A DNA stretch of 64,000 nucleotides, from assembly GCA_012295275.1 (NCBI GenBank), contig CM022672.1, forward strand, positions 24,761,930 through 24,825,929, read 5' to 3'. How positions within the stretch are numbered: position 1 is the stretch's first letter; each line of letters starts with the position of its first letter. The notes beneath the pieces were generated by a model, which had not been told where the DNA came from, searched no databases, and saw nothing but the letters and a program-made list of their open reading frames with translations. The DNA is from Chrysomallon squamiferum. Taxonomy: Eukaryota; Mollusca; Gastropoda; Neomphalida; Peltospiridae. This document shows positions 39,575-51,769 of the stretch, in pieces. A program made the translations under genes and the position numbers.

Positions 39575-40713
39575 AATGAATCGTCAGTGGAGCACCATGA
39601 CAGCCAAAATAACGAATAGTTATTCGCTCAATACTACTTACCGGTTGAAACGCGATTTGTTTGATAAATTTTGAACCGGTGCCAACTTAAAATGAATAGA
39701 CGTCCGATATCCTATCTGTCTTTGCATACTCGAATACACTCACATTGATTCAAAACTCAGTATTAAACCAGACCTATTTTTCTATTTTTAATATACAACT
39801 ATGTCTACGTGTGTTTCTACACGTATTTTTATACTGAAATAAATTAGTTCAGTAACTCACAATAAGAGAATGTTTTAAAATATTGTGACAACTTCAACTT
39901 TGTGTCCATGTTCATTTTTCAATATGTGCTTGTTTGCAGGTGTTTGACTATCCATATCTTTAGCCATACCTCAGGGTAGGCTCTGTATGTATCTATATAC
40001 TTGTCCATCATTTCTATTGTGTGAATTTATTTGGGATTGTTTTTATTGCTTTATTTTACTCTTTCATGCAAACATTTAGCGATATAAACATTTTGATTTA
40101 ATCTATGAATTCAGGATGACACTTTATTGTTGTCGTTACCGATACTGCTGCTTCTGCTTTTACTACTACTACTACTACTACTATTGCTATATTATAATAA
40201 TAATAGCAACAACAACAACAATAATTGTAGTTATTATTATTGTTGTTGCTGCTGTTGTTAAATAATAAATAAATAAATAAATCGGGTTAAACAAAAAAAT
40301 TAGTCTTTGAAATACGGATGTCCAGACACGTTTTAATAAAATGTTTTATTGGGAATGGATCTACACATAAGCTGAAAAGTAAATATAAGTAAGACATTAT
40401 GTATATAAATAATACTACTAAATTTTGTCTTATCTCTGTTTGCCACAAATTCAAAGTTCTAATGTAATAAACATCACACAAAAATACCCTTTTTCTTCAG
40501 ATCGACACTTAGGATTTTATCAAGTGGAATACATGACAATATTTTCACAAGTATAGAAATCACTTTAAATCTCTGATGATTAATCCTAAATTTGTTTGAT
40601 GATAGAACACTGTTTTACCCTTTTTTTAGTCGACAAAACGTTAGTGTTGATAAAAAAAATAAAAAAACTGGTTGTATTAATCAGTCTGCACACTGGTGTT
40701 ATAAGCACACACA
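39105..40713. other. Region 5' of gene B and 3' of gene A
   Basis: It includes the tentative first exon of gene B (39572-39574) and its upstream region. A stretch near 39668-39690 (GCCAACTTAAAATGAA) matches one upstream of gene A (43857-43873), which marks the equivalent promoter side. Weak sushi-like traces occur at about 39285-39320 and 40520-40550. TAC/ATT runs lie at about 39325-39400 and 40150-40260. Confidence 0.5.
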
Positions 40714-41069
40714 TCACTGACTGCACTGAACAGCCACGTTGTCAGAAACACACTCCTCTTTGTACTTCTCACACAGGTAACTGAATTCAGACTGTTTGAG
40801 TTTCTCCACGTATGTCGACTGCATTCGACTCAAATCGCTGGAACAGTCCTTGTATGAATATTCACCATCTACTCTACCTCCAGGAAGCGGTTGGTCTGGA
40901 AATTACAGCCAGAGATTAGACAGTAAAGTAAAATCTAGTTTGATGTCTGCAGTTGCCTCTAATGAGTAATAACAGAACATAATAATTAAAATGTTAAAAT
41001 GTATGTTAGGTGTAGTTGAAAACTTTTGAGTAAAGGAAAGAAATACTTTTAATCAAATTTCCATGACTC

Positions 41070-41105
<36 letters not shown>

Positions 41106-43657
41106 GCTTTTTAAAATTTAATATTTCGGACTGAGAAAATTCGAATACCTAGACATTTTGGAAGTGGGTCAGCTGGGATCCAGGCACCGTGAGCTCCACA
41201 AACCCACCACTGACGATGATCATAACCAAACTGAAGAGAGTTGTCTTGAGAACAGAACACCAGACACAAGTTGGCCATGTCTGCCTTCCAGCCGTTACAA
41301 ACTTTAGCACCGTTTACTGGAACTTCCAGCTCGGGACAGGGTGTCGCTGTGATGATATGTAATATAAAAACGTGTAATAAATAAACAAATAAATAAATAA
41401 ATAAAATTACTATTATTATTATTATTATACATAAAATAATTAGTAGCAATCACAAAAGAATACAGTTTAATTAAATTAATAAACTGAAGTGAACTGAAGT
41501 TGTATTAAATTAAACAAAAATAAGTAAAAAAGTATATAATTAGACATTAATATAACTTACGTCTAACAGAGATTACAAATTTGCATTCTGACTGAAGTCC
41601 ATTGAAGCTTTTCGTGGCCACGTACTGCACGGTGAAATCACCCCAAGGAAACTCAGATTTGTTTTTCAGATAGTTACTTGTAGTAGTGACCTCGTGACCC
41701 AGAGGATCCGAGGCTTGGGGAACGCCCCACGTTACGTTCAGGGTGGGGCCTGTAGCGTAAGCAGTAAAACTTTTCGAACAATTTGTGAAGACTGGAGGTT
41801 GAATGTCTGAATAAAATATATAAAACCAATTTTATATCAGCATAATACGAAACATTAATATGGACATTAAACGTGAAATGATTTTCTTAAAATTTTAATA
41901 TCAAATTCTGTTCAAGACACCTACTAATAAGAATAAAATTGTGTTTAATACACTGATTTCAGTATTAATTTTTCAGTTACAGACGACACAAATTAAATTA
42001 AGCACAATTTAATTTAAAAAAAATTATCCTATTTATTTCTATTACATTTTCTAGTACTATCTCACTTTCTAACAGAAAATTATTCAGATTGCTGTTATGA
42101 TTTTATTTGACTGATTTTCTTTATGAAGTGACCGAAATTTCTTCTTCATAACAATATAAATTTTAACTCACCATTTTCACAGTGAATCCCGCTGAATCCT
42201 TTTGGACATTTACACGTGTATTCATCAAGACCATCTATACACGTACCCGAGTTCTGACATGGGTTGCTGGCGCACGTGTTGACAACTGCAAAATATTACA
42301 TCATTCTGAAAACATCCACCCAGATACTCACCCAGACACCCACCCATCCCCTAATTCATCTATCCATCTCTGCCTGTGTAATCAGTGTTTCTCTCTTTAT
42401 CTATCTCTCTATTCGTCCATCCATTCATCTCTTTATGTATTATGTAGATATACCTATGTGTCTATCTAATCTGTCTATCTGATTATTCTGTATATATGTG
42501 TTATTCACAAATAAATGTTAAAGTGCATTGGTCAAATTTATACTTTATAACTGTTACTTTTTTCTCTCTAAAATACTAGTATTTACATATGCATCTGGGT
42601 TTTTCTCCACTCCAAATTCCAGATGCTTGACATGTTTGTCGATAGTAGCCGCTCATGTTGTAGTACTGGTTACACGAATACGTTGCAATGCCGCCGTAGT
42701 TGTAGCTGTTCGCAGAAACACCACCATTTGCTATCGTTCCTGGCGGTCCACAAGTCACAACTGTTAAAACGAATTTACACATGTATTATAATAACTGTAT
42801 ATGATTAAAATCCACGTACTACTTGATTTCACAGAACAATATTTAATAGTTATAGAAATGACATAACAGAAATACGTAGAAATTAACAACACCTAAGGAA
42901 TAACTAATATAAATATTACTTTTATCTATAAATTAATTTCTTTTGCTCAGACTGTATTAATTTTATTACCTGTGTCACAACATCTTCCTTTCCATCCACT
43001 GCTACAGATGCAAGGAAAATAATTATATCCAGTATAAATACCATGGTTACATTCTTTGTTACAGGTCTGGTAATCCGAACCCATGTCATTACTAGCACAG
43101 ACTTCAAATCCATCGCAGCCATCTTTGTTCCAGTGCCTAACTTTTCTTCTACGTTCCTGAAATCCATAACATTTTGATGTACATTCAGACCAGCTCTCCC
43201 ATTCAAGAAATCTGCAACCACAATAATCCCACGTCGAGGCACGAGGAGCTCCAGTGGGTACAGGTAAAAAGACTACCACAGCAAAAGTGGCCAGCAGCAT
43301 TTCTTTGAGCTTAAACTGAAAAGAGAACAAAATTATTATTATTATTATTATTGTTGTTGTTGTTGTTGTTGTTGTTGTTATTGTTGCTGTTGTTTATATA
43401 ATTTCATTTAATACAAATAAAGATAATATATATATATTAAACAGAGTTTAAGAGTGAAAAACAGAGAATTGAAATGAAAAATAATTTTCAGTAACTAAAT
43501 GGAATTTTCAAACAAAATGAACCAATAGTTTTAATTTTTTTAACAACAACAAAAAGAAAAAAAAACATACAAAAAAAACACCAATAATAATAAGAAGAAG
43601 AAACTATGTCATTTAAATCAAGGAACGAGAACAGATAATACTTACCATGCTGCCCAT
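40714..43657 (-). CDS. Gene A: secreted TSP1-like/sushi/EGF/HYR/sushi protein, 423 aa
   Basis: Seven exons (43657-43646, 43315-42970, 42760-42587, 42285-42172, 41806-41561, 41346-41149, 40895-40714) join in frame to a 423-residue protein. Exon 1 is only ATGGGCAGCATG before a GTAAGT donor; intron 1 is phase 0 and all later introns are phase 1. Residues 1-26 form a signal peptide ending before APRAS. Residues 27-119 are a cysteine-rich module with [11 protein letters not shown] (TSP1-like) and an EGF-like end (GWKGRCCDT). A sushi domain (about 120-177) starts [12 protein letters not shown] and ends WSGEKPRC. An EGF domain (178-215), an HYR domain (216-297), a second sushi-like unit (298-363) starting [11 protein letters not shown], and a 60-residue tail with four Cys follow. 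This combination occurs in SVEP1-like and complement-like extracellular proteins; no enzyme domain is present. Gene B is its tandem paralogue. Confidence 0.9.
41071..41105. repeat. (ATT)n microsatellite in gene A intron 6
   Basis: A TTA run between the second sushi-like exon and the tail exon. Confidence 0.95.
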
Positions 43658-43724
43658 GTTCTTAGTTACAATGTTTACACAGTCACAACGGTCGTCAGCA
43701 GAAAAAGTAATAAATATTTACTTA

Positions 43725-43740
43725 CAAAAATATATATACC
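43725..43740 (-). promoter_or_regulatory. Possible TATA box of gene A
   Basis: On the minus strand the sequence reads GGTATATATATTTTTG, about 75-80 bases upstream of the gene A start codon, a plausible spacing for a short 5'UTR. TA-rich words are common in this DNA, so the assignment is tentative. Confidence 0.4.
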
Positions 43741-43759
43741 ACTTAGAAAAAACGTTATA

Positions 43760-44335
43760 TATTGTATAATTAGCTTAGCCTTCTAAGAGTATGAAAGACC
43801 CACTAATGTGCGTCTGTTAGTGATCGGCGATATTTAGTTATGTTGTTTAACTGTTGTCAACTTAAAATGAACGAAAGGAATTCCCCGTGAAGTAAGTTAA
43901 CCAATAACTTTCGTTAAGCTTTGTATCCCGAATACTTCCTTGTTACACAAAAACCTCCACAGTTAGCAGCGGATCATTTGAATTTAAAAAGCACACATGT
44001 GAGTACGTGCAAATGATCTAAACACACTATGATAAAAGATCAAACATGCGATGAGAATGTAAAAGGTAAATGTTATAAAATGTATCTTTCAAAATGACAA
44101 ATATAGAACACATTTATAAAAAAAAGAGGAAGAAACAAAACACCAGACAAACAAAGCAATAAATGAATGCATGAATGAATGAATGAATGAATGAATGAAT
44201 GAATAAATAAAATTAATAAATACAAATAAAATAAAATAAAATGAAATAAAATAAAATATACCTTAATTAGTTCTCTCTAGAATGTCATATTTAATGATAT
44301 TAATTATTGTCGATCATAGTTGTTCATAATGAATA

Positions 44336-44375
<40 letters not shown>

Positions 44376-45415
44376 GATGTTATTAACGTAGTTTTAATTT
44401 TAGTTTTAGCAACAGTAAAGTGCTATCACTCGGTAAATGCTATTCATTAAACATTGTTAGAGTTGCGTCCCTTATTGATGACCAACGCGTCTGATACAAA
44501 AAACAAAAAAAAAGAATAAAAAATAAAGGGACAGAAAATAATGTTTAAAGAGTAAGAAATAAACAATAAAAAGGAATATAAATAAATAAATAAAAGAAAG
44601 AAAGAAAGAAAGCAAGAAAGAATGATAAAAGAAACTCTATTTGATCAATAATATTGTGTAGAAGCATTTCGGTGTATTGTTCTGTCTGTATATTTATGAA
44701 TTCAATAAAATTTTAAAATATCAGAGGAAAAGATTGAATGAAAACAAATTATTTACGTATAGAATATACATGATAGTTTAATTTTTGAAAAATAACAGTA
44801 AATAAATAAATAAATAAATAAATAACAGACAAATAAACAAATAAAAATATCAATAAATGTTTGTAAAATAAAATAAAATTAAAATAAATAAATAAATAAA
44901 TAGCTGTTTCAGTCGTCTTATTGTAATGATAATAATAATAAAAACTGATACTAATAAATAAAAAACAGAAAAGAGTTTTTTAAAGTTATTTATTTATTAT
45001 TATGATTTGTATATAACACAAATAGTTTTCTTTATTAACAAAGAAAAATAGGAAAACTGGAAATTAATGGCAAAAAGAAATAATAAATTTATACACTGAA
45101 AAAACAACAAGCAGAAGAAAACAATTTTATTCGTAACTTTATATGAATTAAAACGATCAATCATTTACTTAATATTAATAGAGAAAAAAAATATATAAAC
45201 GTTATTTTCAGACTGATTTATTCACAGTTTGACTATAAAAACATTTAATATAAAAACAATTTTTCATTAACGTTTAAAAGAAATTCTTGGTGATTTTAAC
45301 TATTTTCACGTTTGCTAAAATACAATTATCGAACATATTTCATCTTTTTTATTACGAAGAGACAAAAAACCGTTGGTAAGTTCGTCGACATAATTGAGTT
45401 TTTATGCATTTAATA
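43760..45415. other. AT-rich spacer upstream of gene A
   Basis: The first 150 bases may belong to the gene A promoter. The rest is AT-rich with (GAAT)n at about 44164-44204, AAATA-type runs, (ATT)n at about 44338-44375 and (AAAT)n near 44797-44825. No gene was recognised. Confidence 0.65.
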
Positions 45416-45419
45416 CGGT

Positions 45420-45720
45420 AAGCTATTTGAAGTAACGAAATAGACACACTTTGTTGTTGCAAGTGGCCGCCGAGAATTTTTCAATTTTGAAGCGAAAGCG
45501 GATATTAACAGGGAATTTGCAGCATGCAAAATATCGCACTTTCTTGTAAACTGTTTTGGGAAAGCGCTTCCAGATTTTGGGATAATTTTTCGCAGATGTC
45601 ATCACACATCTGTATTTCATGGTGGCTGCCATCTTGAATCTCGCAATCTCTCGTTTCAGTCGTTTGTCACACGTGTCAGTACAGAATTAGCACCGGAAAA
45701 TGAACACCGACTAGGCGAAA
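45420..45720. other. Unique island with POU- and YY1-like words
   Basis: A non-repetitive 300-base block. It contains two facing octamer-like halves (ATTTGCAGCATGCAAAAT, 45515-45532) and a YY1-like GCTGCCATCTTGAAT at about 45627-45641. A minus-strand frame of 69 codons covers part of it without family resemblance. Confidence 0.35.
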
Positions 45721-45789
45721 CATTATCATTTGTAAAACGTTTTCACTGATTACCATCTTCCTTTTTCTGACACATCTTTTTTCAGCAAG

Positions 45790-45876
45790 TGGCAGTAAGA
45801 TTTAGCTCTGTGGTACAAAGTTCGCATTAATACGAGTTGAGAGTTAGTTGGTTCGAATCCTAAGAAACAACCAACT
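45790..45876 (+). other. tRNA-like sequence, probably SINE head or tRNA fossil
   Basis: A near A-box (TTAGCTCTGTGG, about 45802-45813) and a perfect B-box (GGTTCGAATCC, 45850-45860) are spaced as in a tRNA gene. The T-stem does not pair well and no acceptor stem closes, so this is not a working tRNA. A tRNA-derived SINE head or a tRNA pseudogene is the likeliest source. Confidence 0.45.
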
Positions 45877-47010
45877 CATCCATGTTCTTTTATTTTAAAT
45901 AATTTCAGATTAGTTGATAATTATTTTAGGTGTTGTCGTAAACAAATTGAATATGCTGTTTTCTTTATGTGAAAAAAGTTATTTTTGATAGTTATCACAG
46001 AAGAGATTCCCGGGACGCCAGTTTTCGTTTTTCCTATTGTTTTTAATGTCTGTTAATATTAATTATTACGTACGCTTTGTCTATCATGGTGGGATGATAT
46101 GGGAAACATATGGCAGCTGGTTCAAATGGTAACTGATTCTTTATTTCAGAGGATAATAAGTCACAAAACATATCTTGTAAAATAGTTCAGGGTAACTGAA
46201 TTGTATTTGTCCCCGGTCGCACAAAACCCAAGGTATACGCCACTGGCAGTGATAATTTTTCAATAATGGGTAAAACACACACAATATCGAATGTTTACCT
46301 TGTCGAGTATTTGACAGCGTGTCAGTGTTATTACATATCCGACTCATAACAGTTTATTAGACAATATTCTGATGTCTATTAAAGAAATATACTTCCCGTT
46401 AATTATTATTTTCCTTCCGTTGCTTTTTCTTTATTCTTCATTTTTATAGTTATTTCGTATGTGTCACAGTATTTATCAAACAATATTGTGTCTTGAAATG
46501 TCTGTTCTCTAAACATTAGATATTTATCTTTTCAGGAAGTGTAGCTTATGAAAACAGATCAACTGTTTGTAATATCAGTCTACAGTTAATTAATAATTCT
46601 TCTAACGTCTTCAGACTACTTGAGTGTCATGTTTAGTTTCTCTGTTTCCTAATTTTTTCATTTTCGTCTAATTTGTTTTTTGTCCTCATACTTTCTATCA
46701 ATCATCTTCCTGTCTGCCTGCCTGTTTGTCTGTATACCTATCTATCTATTATCTGTCAATCTATCTATCTATATATCTATCTATCTATCTATCTATCTAT
46801 CTGTGCCTATCTTTCATTCGTTCTTTCTTTCTTTTGCTTCTTCTGTCTTCTACTACTCTTCTTCTTGTCCATGTTCTCGTTTGTCTTCTTTCCGCTGTTA
46901 TCCTTTGTTCTTCTTGTTCTTGTTCTTCTTCATTTTCTGTTTTCCACTGCCAAGAAAAGATTTTTTTTTTTTTTTTAGCAACGTAGGCGATCTTCATTTT
47001 CAACATATGG
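45877..47010. other. AT-rich spacer with TCTA repeats
   Basis: Mostly AT-rich unique DNA. TCTA/TCTG repeats lie at about 46710-46805 and TTC-rich sequence follows to about 46980. Ser-Ile-Tyr-Leu frames are artefacts. Confidence 0.65.
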
Positions 47011-47300
47011 TAGGTATTCCTCTGCAGGTGCGTCGAATGGCAAAAAAGTAAACGCTGGCATTTCCTATTTGACGGTTTTGGCATCAAACGATAATCTGCG
47101 CGGTAAATAGTTTCGCTGAAAACAAATGCGTTAGTGTTTCCTGAATGAATCTACGGGCGGAACATGTGCGTTCATGTAGCTTGCCCCGGTTGAATGTGGC
47201 TTGTAATTCTTTAGTGCTTAGCAGATCCAGTTTAGTTTTCACAAATTTCAAATTATTTTAGCGTGCATCTTCAATCCAGGCATCAACACTTCTATTTTGA
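47011..47300. other. Unique island (candidate regulatory element)
   Basis: Non-repetitive sequence with raised CG content around 47080-47200. No credible exon was found. Confidence 0.3.
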
Positions 47301-47487
47301 ACATACAGTACAAGGAAAGAAAACTGAAAAAGCAGAAAAGAGTAGAAAGAAGAAAAACTGGTATGATGATAACAAGACATTTGCATAGCATCATCAATAT
47401 ACTACTTGTAGTTACTAAAGTACTACACTACTGTTATCATTATCACCACTGTTAGTACTTCCACACCAACACCAAACCACCATCACC

Positions 47488-47503
47488 ACTACCAATGCTA
47501 CTG

Positions 47504-47565
<62 letters not shown>

Positions 47566-47645
47566 GCTACTACTACTACTACTACTGCTACTGCTACTAC
47601 TACTACTACTACTACTGCTACTACTACTACTACTACTACTACCAC
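47488..47645. repeat. (TAC)n microsatellite
   Basis: About 150 bases of TAC with occasional TGC. It reads as poly-Leu, poly-Ser or poly-Val depending on frame. Confidence 0.97.
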
Positions 47646-48690
47646 CAATACTGGTGATGGTGGCGACAGTTCTGGTAACAGATAGGAAGTATAATGATGA
47701 TAGCAAATGCATTTATTATTATTATTTAAAACTTTTAACTGATTATTATATATGAACAACCCCTTGGCTTCACCATGCTTTTACATGTATTGAACAGATA
47801 CTTAGTTCAAAAAATAAAATAAACTATTAAATCACATTTAATGTGCTAAATCATTAAAAACACTTCTGAAATGGCGTTTTTAAAATATGCTTGTTGTATA
47901 CACATATCACTTCACTGAAACCAAATAAAAAGAAAATTAAGCAACATATGGCTTCATTCAATCTGTGTTTTTTAACTTCGTCTTTAAAAAAAAAAAAAAA
48001 AAAAAAATCATTCTTTAATGTTCAACGATCTTTGTCATACACACTCACAAAAACATCATTCCATGTGATTTTATCATTTCGACATGTGCTTCTTTTTTCT
48101 CTTTTTTTTTTTTTTCTTTGCTCTGAAATGAGTCCAGACTCTGAGACGGTATCAAGTATGAACGTTTTACACACCTAACACCGGCTTTGACCGAGGCGAA
48201 TCTCATTTTCTGACGATAATTCCCACACCTCTGAAATGCGCTTATCAAATGTCACAACACAGGCTCCTCTGAGACGAAACTTTCTCAAAATATTGTGAAA
48301 CCCTAACTTTCCCCCGTAAAGAAAAAGATTATATATTTTCAGTAATCTTGGTGTTAACAATACTGAACAAACAAAGTATTTCGTAGGGAAAACAAGCACA
48401 ACACAAATGCCCTTTTTACTTATTTACAAAAGATCAGTAGTTTGTGATTTTTTGGTAGAGTCGATTTTGCAAGTTTATTATTATTATTTTTTTGCAGTTT
48501 ACATTTTCCCCCATACTATGGTATCTGATTATATTATCTATTACGAACAAATAAGAAACCGCTTTCGTTTATTAAAAACAAGAGTTTGTAGTTTATTTGT
48601 ATATTTATTATTTATTTACGGTGCATTTGTTGTTGTCGTTGTTATTTGTTGGTTTTGTTGCTTTTGTTGAAAGTACTGTAGTGTAGTTGT
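47646..48690. other. Spacer with one unique island
   Basis: AT-rich DNA with an A run at about 47985-48007 and a T run at about 48101-48115. The piece at 48120-48330 is less AT-rich and non-repetitive, and is a weak regulatory candidate. No exon was supported. Confidence 0.5.
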
Positions 48691-48691
48691 A

Positions 48692-48693
<2 letters not shown>

Positions 48694-48736
<43 letters not shown>
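48694..48736. repeat. (AAT)n microsatellite
   Basis: An AAT run that passes into ATT and TAG-rich sequence. Confidence 0.95.
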
Positions 48737-48750
<14 letters not shown>

Positions 48751-49204
48751 TAATAATTATTAATAATAACAATAGTAGTAATAGTGGTAATATTGGAAGC
48801 ATTATTACTAGTAATAACTGTAACATTAATATGTTTATAGTAATAGTAGCACTAATAATAATGGAAGTAATAATTGTGGAAATGGTTAAAAAAGATAACT
48901 AATTAACTAAATACATACATCAGTATATAAGTAACGACTAACAATAATATTTAATATAATTCAGTGTGTATGTGTGTGTATATATATATATGTGGATTTC
49001 ATTTCTGTTTCAAAAACGCTGATATGTTATTTAATATATATTATGGTGAACAAGCTTTGTAAGAAAATTAAAAGTAATGAAAAACAAAAATAAGAGAAAA
49101 ATAAAGAAAGAATGAAAGTTTAAAAAATAAAACAAAAATCAGTGTATAAAAGTATTCAAAAGAATAGTGTATTATTGTTTTTTCTAATTTATTTAAGCAA
49201 AATG

Positions 49205-49410
49205 TTATATTTTTTCTTTTTGTTTACTTTTTTTTTCCTACTTTCTACGCATTGGATGTTTTTTCTATTTTTCTATTTTCTTTGTTTATTCTAATGCTCA
49301 CGTGTGAATGTTGTCTTCTTTTTCAGATTGTTCTAATTTCTACGTGTAAAATATTTGTTTGGACGACTTTGATATGATTTGTTGTAAGTTCTACTTGTAA
49401 GAAAAGTGAA
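49205..49410 (+). repeat. Degenerate minisatellite, locus 1 (about four units)
   Basis: Successive units built around TTGTTCTAATTTCTACGTGT recur every 40-60 bases. Four units here are in the same order as four units at about 53900-54070, including the pair TTCTAATTTCTACGTGTAAA and GTTGTAAGTTCTACTTGTAA. The family is too diverged to be a simple microsatellite. Confidence 0.6.
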
Positions 49411-50585
49411 TAAAAAATGAATAATCTGAATGTAAAAAGAAAAAAGGAAGGAAAGAAAGAAAAAAAGGTAAAAGAAAAGTAAGTAAGAAATATTAAAGCT
49501 AAAATTAATGTATAAACGTATTTAAAAGAATTAAAGAAATAAAGAAAAAAGGAAAAAGGAAAGAGCAAATGAAAAAGAAAAGAAAGAAGGAGAAAAATCA
49601 AAGAAACAACGAATCAATAAATAAGAAGGAAGGAAGGCAAGAAGACTGCAGTGTCTAAAATAAAACATTTTCAAACCGTTAGGTTGTACAGTCGCTTCTC
49701 TGTGTCATTTGTCGACGTGTTCCCTTTTCGTTTAGAATGAGATTTACACGATAAAAAGTTGAGAAGACCGCAGAAGAACCAGAGAAACTGTGGCATGGAT
49801 ATATTACACTTTATGTTACTGATACGTTACACAGGACACCTGTTTGTGACAGATCATTCACAGAAATTATCTAAATGTCTTACATCAGACGCAGGCAGAG
49901 ACGTAATATATTATGTATTGTTTTTGTTTGATTACTTTTTTACTTTGTTTTGCCTGTTGGTTTTTGTTTTTGTTTTCTTTTTTTTTTTTCTTCTAATAAT
50001 GATGGTCCATGACGATGAACATTTTTGATTATGATTATTATTACTACTGTTGTTGTTGTTGTTGTTGTTGTTGTCTTCTTCAACATATTCATTACCATTA
50101 ACAACATTATTACTGTCTGTTTGTTAATTCCTTTAGCTCTTTTTTGTAAAATAAAAATTTATTAACACAGCATCTATCTTTATTTATAATGCAGCTATTA
50201 ATAATGATGATGATGATGATAATAATAATAATAATAATAAAAAGTCAAAAAAAAAAAACAGCACTAAAACACTTCAATTTTACTGCTCTTGAACGGTACA
50301 TAGCAGATGCAAATGAACGAAATGTATATAGCAATGCAGTAAAATACTACATAAAATCGAAATTTTATTTAAAATCCTTTTAAAAGCTGTCTTTTAGCCT
50401 GACAACTGCACCTGAAAACTTGCTCATCGTAAAACAACCATAATTAACACAACACGAAATTCGCTTCTTTTCGTATTTTTTTCACTCCCATTTTCTGCTG
50501 TACCTTCTCAAAATAGACACATAAATTTAGTTTGAACCATACAAAGTCGTTTGCCTTTACTTTCAGTATGTATTTGAACTTTACA
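49411..50585. other. AT-rich spacer
   Basis: A purine-rich A/G stretch (about 49435-49655) follows the minisatellite. TTG and GAT/AAT runs occur at about 50045-50075 and 50203-50240. No gene was recognised. Confidence 0.65.
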
Positions 50586-50900
50586 GACTGGCAGTTCAAA
50601 TGATGTATAGTCCTAAAAGTAATCAGACCACCCCTGAATGTCTGACAAATTCTTCCATTCGATTAGGCGATGCGTTCCCTCAACGTCAGATCATATCCTC
50701 CATTGCAGTTATTAATAGTAATTTATGCTATCACGTGACTCCCGTTTTGGCAGCATGGCACGAACTGACGTTATCGGCTGCGATCACTTCTTCGGCGGGT
50801 AAAAAATTTCACTTCTGTCATTATCTTTTGTTGTTGACACTCTGTCGGTGTGAAATGCTAATCCTGTTTTGGAAATCGAGCAAGAAGATAAGAGTTGTAA
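50586..50900. other. Unique island (candidate regulatory element)
   Basis: Non-repetitive block containing homeodomain words (TTATTAATAGTAATTTATGC), TCACGTGA and CTGACGTTATCGG. A 103-codon plus-strand frame spans it. It has no family resemblance and no Kozak or splice support, so I treat it as non-coding with low certainty. Confidence 0.35.
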
Positions 50901-51769
50901 AAGAAATCTGATAACAGAAGATCTATTTAATAATGTCTTTTATGTGTAAGTATTTTATGCAGGGCCTAGTAGATTGATGGGTTTTTTTGAATGTGTGTGT
51001 GGTTTTCTATGTTGTGGAAGTTTCCGGAAAGACTTTCTTCGAAAACGTCATATAGGTGAAGATGACCAGAGATCTCCCTCGTACTGATAAGTTTTATTTA
51101 TTGAGCATGCAGAACAATATATTATGAAAACGTATGCGTATACATCTAAATAAAAATTCCGATAAACACGGGAATACATTAGAAGAATATAGGTAGTGCT
51201 ATCCATAAACTGGAAGGTTTGAAGTCCAGCGCAACATAGATGCTGGTATTGATGAAAATAAACCTCCCTTCTGTCTCTGTATTCCAGTATCTCTGACTGA
51301 TTTAACTATATTACATCAGAACAGAGTAGCTGTACAGTTATTGTTCTAATATATTTTACTTTATTACTATCTTCTTATTCTGTTAATGATGGATAAACAG
51401 TTTACAAAATAAAATAAAAAAAGTAAATAAATAAATTTAAGAAAACAAAACAAATAAATATATATATATATAAAATTAAAATAAATATACGAACATATAT
51501 AGGAATATCTACTTATCTACCTAGACACAAATATAAATAAAAGAATATACCCCGAAGTGTAAAACGAAAACGAAAGAAAGAAAAAGAACAAAAAATGTAT
51601 TTTCTTGGTGTTTTTTATTTTTTATTTTTTTAAATAAAACATCGCTCATAACTCACTAGACAGACCTTGGAAATATCTAAAATCACCTTTCTACAATAGC
51701 CACGTTATTTTTGCTTGGCCGATACCTAGCGGACAAGACAGTAAATAATAGAACAATTAATTGTGCCTC
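50901..51769. other. AT-rich spacer
   Basis: No gene was recognised. A TA run lies near 51457-51472. Confidence 0.6.

Noticed and set aside
42182-42482. Plus-strand frames over the gene A EGF exon and its intron
   Set aside because: They are antisense to a well-supported EGF exon.
50600-50911. 103-codon plus-strand frame
   Set aside because: It lies in a CG-containing unique island, has no recognisable domain and no upstream context; its length is compatible with chance at this composition.
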